NCBI GenBank assembly: GCA_934729465.1
Contig: CAKVEP010000003.1
Location: 62,001 to 126,000 of the forward strand
Direction: 5' to 3'
Origin: an uncultured Eubacteriales bacterium
Lineage (GTDB): Bacteria > Bacillota > Clostridia > Oscillospirales > Acutalibacteraceae
Length of the DNA: 64,000 nt
Position numbers and translations under genes: made by a program. Under the pieces are notes generated by a model. The model was not told where the DNA came from, made no database searches, and was given only the letters and a program-made list of their open reading frames with translations. Numbering within the stretch: position 1 is the stretch's first letter; every line of letters begins with the position of its first letter. This document shows positions 26,133-34,377 of this stretch, in pieces.

Positions 26133-28296
26133 TTTCTTCACCTCCGTTATCATTTGAATTACTTGAAATAGCAAGCTCTTTGTCGCTTAGCTGACTTTTC
26201 GCTATTTCCCTATACGTTTTACAATATTTCATTAGCTGCTCATGATTTCCTATTCCGTCAATTTTCCCGTCATTCAAAACAATTATTTGGTCAGCGTGTA
26301 AAATAGTTGAAATCCTTTGTGCGACTATTATTACCGTTGCATCTTTAATTTCGTTTTTTAGTGCTTTTCGCAGCATAGAATCTGTTTTATAGTCAAGAGC
26401 TGAAAAACTGTCGTCAAATATAAATATTTTAGGATTTTTAGCTATTGCTCTTGCTATTGACAATCTTTGTTTTTGTCCTCCAGACACGTTCGTTCCACCT
26501 TGAGAAATGTGTCTTAAATACTTTTCAGGTTTCTCTTCAATAAACTCTGTTGCTTGAGCTATGTTAGCAGCTTTAACCATAGCGTCATCTGATATATAAT
26601 CGCCTCCAAATTTTATGTTTTCGCTTATGTTTCCGCTAAACAACACGTTTTTCTGAGGAACTAATCCCTCTAAACTTCTTAATTTGTGCTGACTTAAATC
26701 TCTTATGTCGACATTATCTATAGTTATACTTCCTTTGGTTACGTCATAAAACCTTAATAATAAATTTACTAAAGTTGATTTTCCACTTCCTGTACCTCCG
26801 ATTATAGCTGTAGTTTTTCCGGGACTTGCTGTAAAATTTATATTGCTAAGTGAGTATTCGTCTGCATTTTTATATCTAAAACAAACGTCATTAAATTTTA
26901 CAGTTCCTTTAAATTCTTTAATTTCATCATCTAAAACAGAAGCTTTGTCAATAATGTAAGGTTCAACATTAAGCACTTCTTCAATACGCTTTGCTGCAAC
27001 ATTTGCTCTTGGCAACATTATTGAAACCATTGTTATCATCATAAACGCCATAACAATTTGCATAGTGTAGGATATAAAAGCCATCATGTTTCCAACTTGA
27101 AGATTACCAAAATCTATTTCTTTAGAGCCGAACCAAACTATCATAATGGTTATAACATTCATTATCAAAAGCATAACAGGGAACATAAAACTCATTACTC
27201 GGCTTGTGAATAACTGAGTTTTGGTTAATTGTTTATTAGCCTTATCAAAGCGCTCCTCTTCATACCTTTCTCTGCTGAAGGCTCTTATTACTTGTATACC
27301 CGTAAGTATCTCTCTGCTGACTAAATTTAATTTGTCAACTAAAGTTTGCATAATCTTAAATTTTGGCATAGCTACCTTAAAGAGGAATACAACTATAGCA
27401 AGAATAAACGCTACCGCTACAATTATTATCCACCCCATACTGCTTGCCGTTTGACATACTTTTATAATTCCCCCTGTTGCCATAATAGGAGCGTATAATA
27501 AAATGTAAAGTATCGTAAACACAACCTGTTGCACTTGCTGTACATCATTTGTTGCTCTGGTTATTAAAGAGGCTGTGGAAAACTCGTCCATTTCCGTATT
27601 GGAAAAAGACAAAACTTTTTCAAACAATTTATATCTGATGTCTCTGCCAACGTCGGCTGAAATTTTACTTGAGAGAAGTCTTTCTATTATCGCTACAAAA
27701 AGCAAAATGAGAGTGAACACAATCATTTTCATTCCCTTACCCCAAAGGTAATTTATTTGTAAATCATCAATGTTAACCCCTATGGTTTCATATTCATTTT
27801 GTAAAAACAGAGCGACCTTTTGGTCAATAATACTATCTCCAATCTTTTCAAATGAACTTACAATACCGTTTTTTATAGAAGTTATTTGCTCTGAACTAAT
27901 TTCATTTTTTTCTACTTTCGCTTTAAGTGTACCTAAATCTGCGTTGGAACTATATTCAGATAAAGCTAAAATGTTGTCTCTGAATATTTTGTTGATGGTA
28001 TCTCTGTTATCGATATCATTATATTTTAATTTATAATTATGGTTATTCGTAATAGTATACAAACTATTAATTTTCGAAACTTCTTCTTCATTCATAAATA
28101 TCTCTAAATTTTCAAGCGTGTTAGAACTGATTTGTTCTGGGATTGCTTCTGATATACCTTTTTGCTGTATTCCGATATCAACAATGTCGCTCGTATAGGA
28201 AGGGAGCGATAACTCGCACACAACTTCAATTGTTAATAAAAATACTACTAACAATACTTGTAATTTAAAATTTTTTAAAAACCTTACTATCTCCAT
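26125..28296 (-). CDS. ABC exporter half-transporter (first subunit, long external loop)
   Basis: Heterodimer partner of the following gene. It has 723 residues; the extra length is an extracytoplasmic insertion of about 150 residues between the first and second membrane helices (about 30-185), mostly charged and helical. The ATPase domain has Walker A GGTGSGKST, signature NVSGGQKQRL and Walker B IFIFDDSFSALD, in which Asp replaces the catalytic Glu. This is a hallmark of the degenerate site in heterodimeric exporters. It starts after AAAGGAGAAA and begins the probable six-gene run through trxB. Confidence 0.9.
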   Translation of the reverse strand: MEIVRFLKNFKLQVLLVVFLLTIEVVCELSLPSYTSDIVDIGIQQKGISEAIPEQISSNTLENLEIFMNEEEVSKINSLYTITNNHNYKLKYNDIDNRDTINKIFRDNILALSEYSSNADLGTLKAKVEKNEISSEQITSIKNGIVSSFEKIGDSIIDQKVALFLQNEYETIGVNIDDLQINYLWGKGMKMIVFTLILLFVAIIERLLSSKISADVGRDIRYKLFEKVLSFSNTEMDEFSTASLITRATNDVQQVQQVVFTILYILLYAPIMATGGIIKVCQTASSMGWIIIVAVAFILAIVVFLFKVAMPKFKIMQTLVDKLNLVSREILTGIQVIRAFSRERYEEERFDKANKQLTKTQLFTSRVMSFMFPVMLLIMNVITIMIVWFGSKEIDFGNLQVGNMMAFISYTMQIVMAFMMITMVSIMLPRANVAAKRIEEVLNVEPYIIDKASVLDDEIKEFKGTVKFNDVCFRYKNADEYSLSNINFTASPGKTTAIIGGTGSGKSTLVNLLLRFYDVTKGSITIDNVDIRDLSQHKLRSLEGLVPQKNVLFSGNISENIKFGGDYISDDAMVKAANIAQATEFIEEKPEKYLRHISQGGTNVSGGQKQRLSIARAIAKNPKIFIFDDSFSALDYKTDSMLRKALKNEIKDATVIIVAQRISTILHADQIIVLNDGKIDGIGNHEQLMKYCKTYREIAKSQLSDKELAISSNSNDNGGEENE

Positions 28297-28526
28297 TAAA
28301 TATTTTCTCCTTTCTCTGTGTGTGAATATATTTTAGATTGAAAAATTTTCCACATCGACATTTATGTATATAATAAACTAATTAACTATAAATGTCAATA
28401 CAAAATAGGCGTATATAAACAAATATTTTAATGAAATAATATTTTTGTTTTCAAATTATTATTTTACTGATTTGTTAATTATATACAGCACAATAAAAAC
28501 CATAAAATTATTTTTCATCCAAACAA

Positions 28527-28564
28527 AAAATACGGAAAAGCATTTTACCGCTTTACCGTATTTT
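28527..28564 (-). terminator. Terminator of the dicarboxylate symporter gene
   Basis: A 15-bp stem with one mismatch (TACGGAAAAGC / GCTTTACCGTA core) lies 14 bp past the stop. It is followed on the minus strand by a T-rich tract (the complement of aaacaaaaaa). Confidence 0.85.
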
Positions 28565-28577
28565 CAAACTAATAAAA

Positions 28578-29867
28578 CTAAACATTAGCCATCTCTTTTT
28601 TTGAAGTGTTGTTATACTTTTCCTCATCTAAAGCATTTTCGCTCTTGGCTACCATTACTGAACAAATGCAATCTCCCATAACATTTACAACCGTTCTTAT
28701 CATGTCTAAAATTCTGTCGAATCCAATAATAAGTGCTATACCTTCAACCGGTAAATTAACAGACCCCAAAACCATAGCCATCATTATCATTCCCACTCCG
28801 GGAACTCCCGCAGCTCCAACAGAAGCAAGTACCGCCGTAATAACTATGGTAAACATCGAGCTAAATGATAAATCTATTCCGTATGCCTGTGCAATAAAAA
28901 TTGCAGAAACTCCTTGCATTATTGCCGTTCCCGACATATTCATCGTTGCTCCTATCGGCAACACAAATTGATATATCGATTTGCTTACACCCATTTCATC
29001 CATAATCTCCATACTTAAAGGCAACGCAGCATTGCTTGATGAAGTAGAAAATGCCACACCCGCAACTTTCATATATCTTTTTAAGAATTTGGTAAAAGAT
29101 AATCCAGTAAATAATTTTAGTATGCCGCCATAGCAGACAAATGACTGTACAAATAAACACAATATAACAACAAACACCATTTTAAGTATGCCAACCAACG
29201 ATTCAAAACCAACCGAATAAACCGTGTTTGATATTAAGGCAAAAACACCAATCGGAGCTAATGTCATAATCATAGAAACTATTTTCATTATACAGTCGTT
29301 TATAACATTAAATGCCTCAACCACAGACCTAGCTCTTTCGCCCATGCTTCCTAACGATACTCCGAAAAATACCGCAAACACTAATACTTGTAATAAATTG
29401 CCCTTAGACATAGACTTAACAGGATTGCTTGGAATCATGTCTAAAAAAATGTCTACTATACTTTTAGCCTCAGGAGGGACATAAATATTATCAACCTTTT
29501 TAGGTATTTCAAGTCCAACACCGGGCTTAAACAAGCAAGCAAAAAAGATTGCAATAACCGTTGCAAATATGGTTGTTGTTAAAAACATCAATAAAGTTTT
29601 TCCTCCAACAACACCTAATTTCTTGGTGTCTCCAAATGACGCTATCCCGCACACCAGCGACACAAAAACCAATGGCATAACCGTCATTTTGACAAGCTCT
29701 ATAAAACCCGTTCCCAAGAGTTTGAAAAGCCCGTTAACAAGTATGTCGTCAACATAGGCTTCGGGCGGCAACGATTTCATAAATAATCCAAACCCTATGC
29801 CCAAAATTAAGCTAATTATTAGTAGGACTGTACTGTTTTTTAATAATTTATTCATTTTTATATACAT
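28578..29867 (-). CDS. Dicarboxylate/amino acid:cation symporter (DAACS)
   Basis: A Na+- or H+-coupled uptake carrier of the glutamate/aspartate/C4-dicarboxylate family. It has 429 residues with eight membrane helices and two re-entrant loops. The serine-rich loop STSSSNAALPLS and the TM7 motif NMSGTA (NMDGT in many members) are visible; the C-terminal GFDRILDMIRTVVNVMGD holds the substrate-binding Asp/Arg/Asn set. TM8 having Arg suggests acidic substrates. It stands alone between a 280-bp upstream-of-neighbour gap and cysK, with its own terminator. Confidence 0.92.
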   Translation of the reverse strand: MYIKMNKLLKNSTVLLIISLILGIGFGLFMKSLPPEAYVDDILVNGLFKLLGTGFIELVKMTVMPLVFVSLVCGIASFGDTKKLGVVGGKTLLMFLTTTIFATVIAIFFACLFKPGVGLEIPKKVDNIYVPPEAKSIVDIFLDMIPSNPVKSMSKGNLLQVLVFAVFFGVSLGSMGERARSVVEAFNVINDCIMKIVSMIMTLAPIGVFALISNTVYSVGFESLVGILKMVFVVILCLFVQSFVCYGGILKLFTGLSFTKFLKRYMKVAGVAFSTSSSNAALPLSMEIMDEMGVSKSIYQFVLPIGATMNMSGTAIMQGVSAIFIAQAYGIDLSFSSMFTIVITAVLASVGAAGVPGVGMIMMAMVLGSVNLPVEGIALIIGFDRILDMIRTVVNVMGDCICSVMVAKSENALDEEKYNNTSKKEMANV

Positions 29868-29967
29868 CTTCTCTCTTTAAAATTGTGTATTTCAAAAAGT
29901 TTCTAATTATTTATATCACATATAACATTTTTTGTCAAATAATAAACCATTAAAAACACGTAACATC

Positions 29968-30891
29968 TTAGAATAAAGGGGTCGAAAAATATCTTTCTGC
30001 AGTGTCTGGCAATATGGTAACAACAGTTTTTCCCGGACCTAGCTCTTTCGCCATTTTTAATGCCGCAAACACGTTACTTCCACTTGATATTCCGCACATA
30101 ATACCTTCTAATTTTGCTAATTTTTTCGCCATATTTATAGCATCATCATCCGACACCAGACATATTTTATCATAAATACTGCCGTTTAAAATAGGCGGAA
30201 TAATCCCGTCACCAATGCCCATTTGCAAATGTGTTCCAATACACCCGCCAGAAAGTATGGCCGCATTTTCAGGTTCGACCGCCCATATAACAGTATCTGG
30301 ATTTTCCTTTTTAAGTCTTTCGCCAACACCTGTTATTGTTCCACCCGTACCTATTCCTGAACAAAATCCATCTATTTTCTTTCCTATTTGTGTTACAATT
30401 TCTTCTGCAGTCTGATTTTTATGTGCTGCAACATTGTATTTGTTCATAAATTGTTGAGGAATATAAACGTTTTTATTGTTCATTTTTATTTCGATTGCCT
30501 TGTTTAAGCATTGGTCTATGCACTCTCCTATATTGCCACTATCATGCACCAACACAACCTCTGCTCCATAATTTTTTATCAATTTTCTTCTTTCTTCGCT
30601 AACGGAATCGGGCATCACGATAATTGCTCTATACCCCTTTACCGCACAAACCATAGCCAATCCAATTCCCTGATTTCCACTTGTCGGCTCAACTATTATC
30701 GTGTCTTGGCTAATGAGTCCTTCCTTCTCCGCATTAACTATCATGTTATACGCCGTTCTAGTTTTAATCGAGCCTCCAACATTTAGTCCCTCATATTTGA
30801 CTATTATTTCTGCACAATTTTCGTCTATAATTCTATTCAATTTTATAGCAGGAGTATTTCCAATAGCTAAAAGAATATTATCATATACCAT
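29968..30891 (-). CDS. cysK: Cysteine synthase (O-acetylserine sulfhydrylase family)
   Basis: A PLP enzyme making cysteine from O-acetylserine and sulfide. It has 307 residues, the usual size. The PLP lysine is K43 in GGSIKTR and the phosphate loop is GTGGTITGVG. The substrate-carboxylate loop reads TSGNQ (residues 70-74) where most CysK have TSGNT, and GISSGSN lies near the C terminus. The Gln change could alter substrate preference, so the exact amino acceptor is less certain than the fold. It starts after AGGGGG and is monocistronic. Confidence 0.85.
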   Translation of the reverse strand: MVYDNILLAIGNTPAIKLNRIIDENCAEIIVKYEGLNVGGSIKTRTAYNMIVNAEKEGLISQDTIIVEPTSGNQGIGLAMVCAVKGYRAIIVMPDSVSEERRKLIKNYGAEVVLVHDSGNIGECIDQCLNKAIEIKMNNKNVYIPQQFMNKYNVAAHKNQTAEEIVTQIGKKIDGFCSGIGTGGTITGVGERLKKENPDTVIWAVEPENAAILSGGCIGTHLQMGIGDGIIPPILNGSIYDKICLVSDDDAINMAKKLAKLEGIMCGISSGSNVFAALKMAKELGPGKTVVTILPDTAERYFSTPLF

Positions 30892-30983
30892 GAATATCCC
30901 CCTTAATATTATATTTTCATAATATTATTATGCATAAAATTGACTGTATAGTATTTAATATTGAGAATACTTTTTTCACAACA

Positions 30984-31019
30984 AAAAACTGCTACGCTTA
31001 ATTAAACATAGCAGTTTTT
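30984..31019 (-). terminator. Terminator after ndk
   Basis: An 11-bp perfect stem (AAAAACTGCTA / TAGCAGTTTTT) with a 14-nt loop lies 9 bp past the ndk stop, with T-rich flanks on the minus strand. Confidence 0.9.
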
Positions 31020-31028
31020 ATTAAAACA

Positions 31029-31436
31029 TTATTTACCAAAAAAACGTTCAATTTCAATTTTGCCGTTTTCAACGGAGTCAGAACCATGGATTATATTTTC
31101 GCTTGTACAGAAAGCATAGTCTCCTCTAATCGTACCAGCCAAAGCTTCTTCAAACTTGGTTGCTCCCATTAAAATACGCATTCCCTTAACAGCATTTTCT
31201 CCTTCGATAATCATTCCAATTACAGGACCTGAAGTCATGTAGCTTACTATTTCAGGGAAAAATGGACGGTCAGCTATATGAGCATAGTGCTCACGCAATA
31301 TATTTTCATCCAAATTCATAAGCTTAATATCTGCAATTTTATAACCCTTTTTTTCTATCCTAGAGATTACCTCACCTACTAAACCTCTTTTTAAACAGTC
31401 AGGTTTCAACATAATATAAGTTCTTTCAATTGACAT
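31029..31436 (-). CDS. ndk: Nucleoside diphosphate kinase
   Basis: Transfers the terminal phosphate between NTPs and NDPs. It has 135 residues from the ATG at 31436, which is preceded by AGGAGTGGAG and gives the family opening ERTYIMLKPDCLKRG. The catalytic histidine is in NIIHGSDS, and GPVIGMIIEGENAV is present. A longer in-frame reading upstream would overlap the previous gene and is not credible. It follows a secreted GLUG-repeat protein gene by 19 bp. Confidence 0.95.
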   Translation of the reverse strand: MSIERTYIMLKPDCLKRGLVGEVISRIEKKGYKIADIKLMNLDENILREHYAHIADRPFFPEIVSYMTSGPVIGMIIEGENAVKGMRILMGATKFEEALAGTIRGDYAFCTSENIIHGSDSVENGKIEIERFFGK

Positions 31437-31455
31437 AGAAAACTCCACTCCTCTT

Positions 31456-32169
31456 TTAAATTCTCCTGCTCCTAATAACTCTACATTTTTTAGGATTAAA
31501 TCCATCATTTTGACCTATAAATCTACCTTCATAGCATCCATTGCCTGACCTGATGTCAGCATATGCCCACACAGAACAGTTAATAACTCTACCATTAACA
31601 CCATTGTATCCAACTATTCCACCAACATATGAACCATTAGCATAAACGTCAGCATAGCTAGAACAATTCAAAATTTTTCCTCCGCAGTTACAGCCTGCTA
31701 TAGCACCAACATTAGTGTATCCCTCAACAACACAGCTAGAATTAATGGTTAAATCTTTAACAACACCATTGCATCCCAAATATCCTATAAATCCTATTCC
31801 GGTATAATTTGAAAATTTCATGTTCATATTTTTGATTCTGTAACCATTTCCGTTTAAAGTACCATTAAAATGAACGTCATAAGTTCCTATGGGATAAAAG
31901 TCTTCATCATCAAAGTCAATATCTCTCATTAGCCTAATTTCATAGCCATAGAAATCATAGCCTTGGCTTGCCATATAAGACACCCATCTAAGATGATCAG
32001 GCGTATAAATACAATAAGTTTTGCTTTCAGCTTTTACTTCTGAATAATTACTAGGATAATTTTGAACATTAACATTTGACCTTGCAGATACGTCTGAAAC
32101 CGAACCTACACCTAACAAACCAGCAGTTACAGCTAAACCTAATAAACCACTTTTAATTTTATTCATCAT
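31456..32169 (-). CDS. Secreted protein with GLUG-type repeats
   Basis: An exported protein of unknown role, about 237 residues from the ATG at 32169 (GGGAG eight bases upstream; a second ATG follows immediately). A Sec signal peptide (IKSGLLGLAVTAGLLGVGSVSDVSA) is followed by a domain with repeated IGY/VGG motifs such as GTLNGNGYRIKNM, TGIGFIGYLG, VGAIAGCN and VGGIVGYN. These GLUG-like units build beta-helix surface proteins in gut bacteria. Only about four repeats are present and the C terminus stops in a basic CRVIRSRRI, so it may be a shortened remnant of a larger adhesin-like protein. Confidence 0.7.
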   Translation of the reverse strand: MMNKIKSGLLGLAVTAGLLGVGSVSDVSARSNVNVQNYPSNYSEVKAESKTYCIYTPDHLRWVSYMASQGYDFYGYEIRLMRDIDFDDEDFYPIGTYDVHFNGTLNGNGYRIKNMNMKFSNYTGIGFIGYLGCNGVVKDLTINSSCVVEGYTNVGAIAGCNCGGKILNCSSYADVYANGSYVGGIVGYNGVNGRVINCSVWAYADIRSGNGCYEGRFIGQNDGFNPKKCRVIRSRRI

Positions 32170-32325
32170 TTTAACTACTCCCAACAAATTTTAATTTCTT
32201 ATTAATTTTACCATTAAAACAATTAATTGTCAATACATGCGAGGTAAATATATTTTTAAAATGTGAAAATTATCACAAAATACAAATATAATAAATTAAA
32301 TCTCAAAAATTATACATATTTAGTA

Positions 32326-32967
32326 TTACAATTTTAATATCGACAATATTATAAGTATTAATCCGCTAACCCAAGATAAATCCATTTTTGTTTTTTCGGC
32401 GATTTTATTTCCCAAAAAACAGCCCATTAATACCATAATTATATTTATTATCAAAGAAAAGAATATAATTTCTAAATTATTTATTTCTGTAAGCGCCGCG
32501 CTAAGTCCAACAGCTAAACCGTCTATAGAAAGTGCAAGAGCCAGTGGAATTGCCTCTGTCGGGGAAAGTTCTTTAGATACGTCTTTATCAGCCTTTTCGG
32601 GATTTGCATACATATCAATTATAAAGTTTAAGTTTTTAAATGAAAAAGATAATTTTTTATGTTCGCTATTATTTTTCTTTATGTATGCCTTTAATCTGCT
32701 GTCAAATAGTTTTATTACACCTATCGAAAAAATTATTACAAAACATATTATATTTGTAGCTCTGTCTGGAATAAAGGGTCTTATTATTTTACCTAAAAAC
32801 AACGATACCCCAAGAATAAAAGTACACACCAAATCTATCATTACCGCAGACATAATAGGTACTTTTATTTTTCCTGCACCGTAAGCAAAACTTGCCACAA
32901 ACGCATCTATTGAAAGTGCGATAACCAACATAACTGATTCTATCATACCAACAAAACCACTAAACAT
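32326..32967 (-). CDS. ytaF: YtaF-like sporulation membrane protein (MntP superfamily)
   Basis: A small polytopic membrane protein of 213 residues, in two homologous halves of three helices each. The halves carry ALSIDAFVASFAYG near the N terminus and ALALSIDGLAVGLSAAL in the second half; these paired SID(A/G) motifs define the manganese-exporter-like superfamily, and the YtaF branch occurs in spore formers. Its true biochemical role is unsettled. It starts after GGGGGATT and stands alone on the minus strand. Confidence 0.85.
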   Translation of the reverse strand: MFSGFVGMIESVMLVIALSIDAFVASFAYGAGKIKVPIMSAVMIDLVCTFILGVSLFLGKIIRPFIPDRATNIICFVIIFSIGVIKLFDSRLKAYIKKNNSEHKKLSFSFKNLNFIIDMYANPEKADKDVSKELSPTEAIPLALALSIDGLAVGLSAALTEINNLEIIFFSLIINIIMVLMGCFLGNKIAEKTKMDLSWVSGLILIILSILKL

Positions 32968-33045
32968 TATAAATCCCCCTTTTTTATTTAATATAAAAGT
33001 ATATATATAAAATTATATTGATTATGCACATTAAAATCAATAATA

Positions 33046-33101
33046 TAGCACTCTATTTTATATACATAAAACATTACATAATATAAATTTATAGAGTGCT
33101 A
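33046..33101 (-). terminator. Hairpin downstream of the collagen-like gene
   Basis: 11-bp perfect arms (TAGCACTCTAT / ATAGAGTGCTA) are separated by 34 AT-rich bases, 22 bp past the collagen-like gene. The long loop and weak T-tail make it an uncertain terminator. Confidence 0.45.
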
Positions 33102-33123
33102 AATATTTGAAATTATTTTTTAA

Positions 33124-34377
33124 TTATGATAGCAAAGTTAATGAAACGTCGTCTATATCAACAGACTGACTCTCTCCTTCGCCAACAACAAATTCTATTC
33201 TTGCTTGAGTTGCTCCTGATGGGGATTCTATTGTAACCCCACGATAGTATCCAAATTGACTGTCTGAATTTGGAATACTACCTGCTGCTAAGTTTATTTC
33301 CAAACCCGTTGTTTCAACGCCATCGGCAATAAATATTACTCTTGCGATTAAACTTGTTGTTACATTATTAGCATGAGCAAAGAACGAAAAATTATAAAAA
33401 CTGTTTCCATCAATATTAATTGTCTGAGTTAAATTTGCTGAGTTTGTCATGTTAACAGAGGAGGCTCCTGTGTGAACACGTATTGGAGTTACAACCTGAG
33501 ATACGTTATCTGCCGTGGTTGAAACCCAGTTAGAAGGAAGATTGTCTACAAACGCTTCCATAGTTCCGTTTGTTACTAACTCACCACTTTGGACAGATTC
33601 ATAAGTTCCCGTTGGTCCAGTTGGTCCCGTTGGACCTGTAGCACCTGTTGGTCCCGTTGCACCAGTTATTCCTACTCCAGTTGGTCCTGTTACACCAGTT
33701 GCACCTGTAGGACCTGTCGCACCAGTTATTCCTACTCCAGTCGGACCCGTTGGTCCAGTTGGTCCTGTAACACCTGTAGGACCTGTTGCACCTTGAGGTA
33801 TAACAAAGTCAAACACAGCTGAACTTGAAGTACCCGAATTAACTATTGAAGCTGGCGTACCGGGAGCTCCGGCAGATGTTGTACCAACAGCTATTTCGGC
33901 AGCCAAACCATCTTCACCCGTTGCACCGGTTGGACCAGTTGGACCTGTCGCACCAGTTGGACCCGTTGGACCTGTAGGACCTGTCGCACCAGTTATTCCT
34001 ATTCCAGTCGGACCTGTTGGTCCTGTTACTCCTGTTGCACCGGTTACACCTGTTGGTCCCGTTGCACCAGTTATTCCTATTCCAGTCGGACCTGTCGGTC
34101 CTGTTACACCAGTTGCACCTGTTACACCTGTAGGACCTGTCGCACCGGTTATTCCTACTCCAGTTGGACCTGTCGGTCCTGTTACACCAGTTGCACCTGT
34201 TACACCTGTAGGACCTGTCGCACCAGTTATTCCTATTCCAGTCGGACCTGTTGGTCCTGTTACTCCAGTTGGACCTGTTGCTCCTGTTGGTCCCACAGGT
34301 CCTATATACCCGCAAGGCACATATCCAGAACAACTCCCGCACCCGCTACATGAACAATCATTTTTATAATGCATCAT
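33124..34377 (-). CDS. Collagen-like (BclA-type) surface/exosporium protein
   Basis: A secreted or spore-surface glycoprotein candidate of 417 residues. A Cys-rich head (CSCSGCGSCSGYVPCGY) is followed by long Gly-X-Thr collagen repeats, mostly GPT, GAT and GVT with periodic GIGIT or GVGIT breaks, interrupted once by a non-collagen segment (LAAEIAVGTTSAGAPG... DFVIPQGA). A C-terminal beta-rich domain of about 160 residues (LVTNGTMEAF... VDIDDVSLTLLS) resembles carbohydrate-binding jelly-roll domains. Thr-rich collagen stalks are O-glycosylation targets in BclA. The ATG at 34377 has AAAGGAG six bases upstream and overlaps the glycosyltransferase gene by 14 bp. Confidence 0.88.
   Translation of the reverse strand: MMHYKNDCSCSGCGSCSGYVPCGYIGPVGPTGATGPTGVTGPTGPTGIGITGATGPTGVTGATGVTGPTGPTGVGITGATGPTGVTGATGVTGPTGPTGIGITGATGPTGVTGATGVTGPTGPTGIGITGATGPTGPTGPTGATGPTGPTGATGEDGLAAEIAVGTTSAGAPGTPASIVNSGTSSSAVFDFVIPQGATGPTGVTGPTGPTGPTGVGITGATGPTGATGVTGPTGVGITGATGPTGATGPTGPTGPTGTYESVQSGELVTNGTMEAFVDNLPSNWVSTTADNVSQVVTPIRVHTGASSVNMTNSANLTQTINIDGNSFYNFSFFAHANNVTTSLIARVIFIADGVETTGLEINLAAGSIPNSDSQFGYYRGVTIESPSGATQARIEFVVGEGESQSVDIDDVSLTLLS
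33991..34224 (-). repeat. Three 78-bp tandem repeats inside the collagen-like gene
   Basis: Each unit encodes 26 residues (GATGPTGVTGATGV then TGPTGPTGIGIT, with one I to V change). Partial units flank the array. In-frame repeat number is likely to vary between strains by slippage or recombination. Confidence 0.85.

Noticed and set aside
33589..34342. Open frames antisense to or shifted within the collagen-like gene
   Set aside because: They are low-complexity by-products of the repeats (Cys/Thr/Ser or Asn/Arg-rich) with no ribosome sites.
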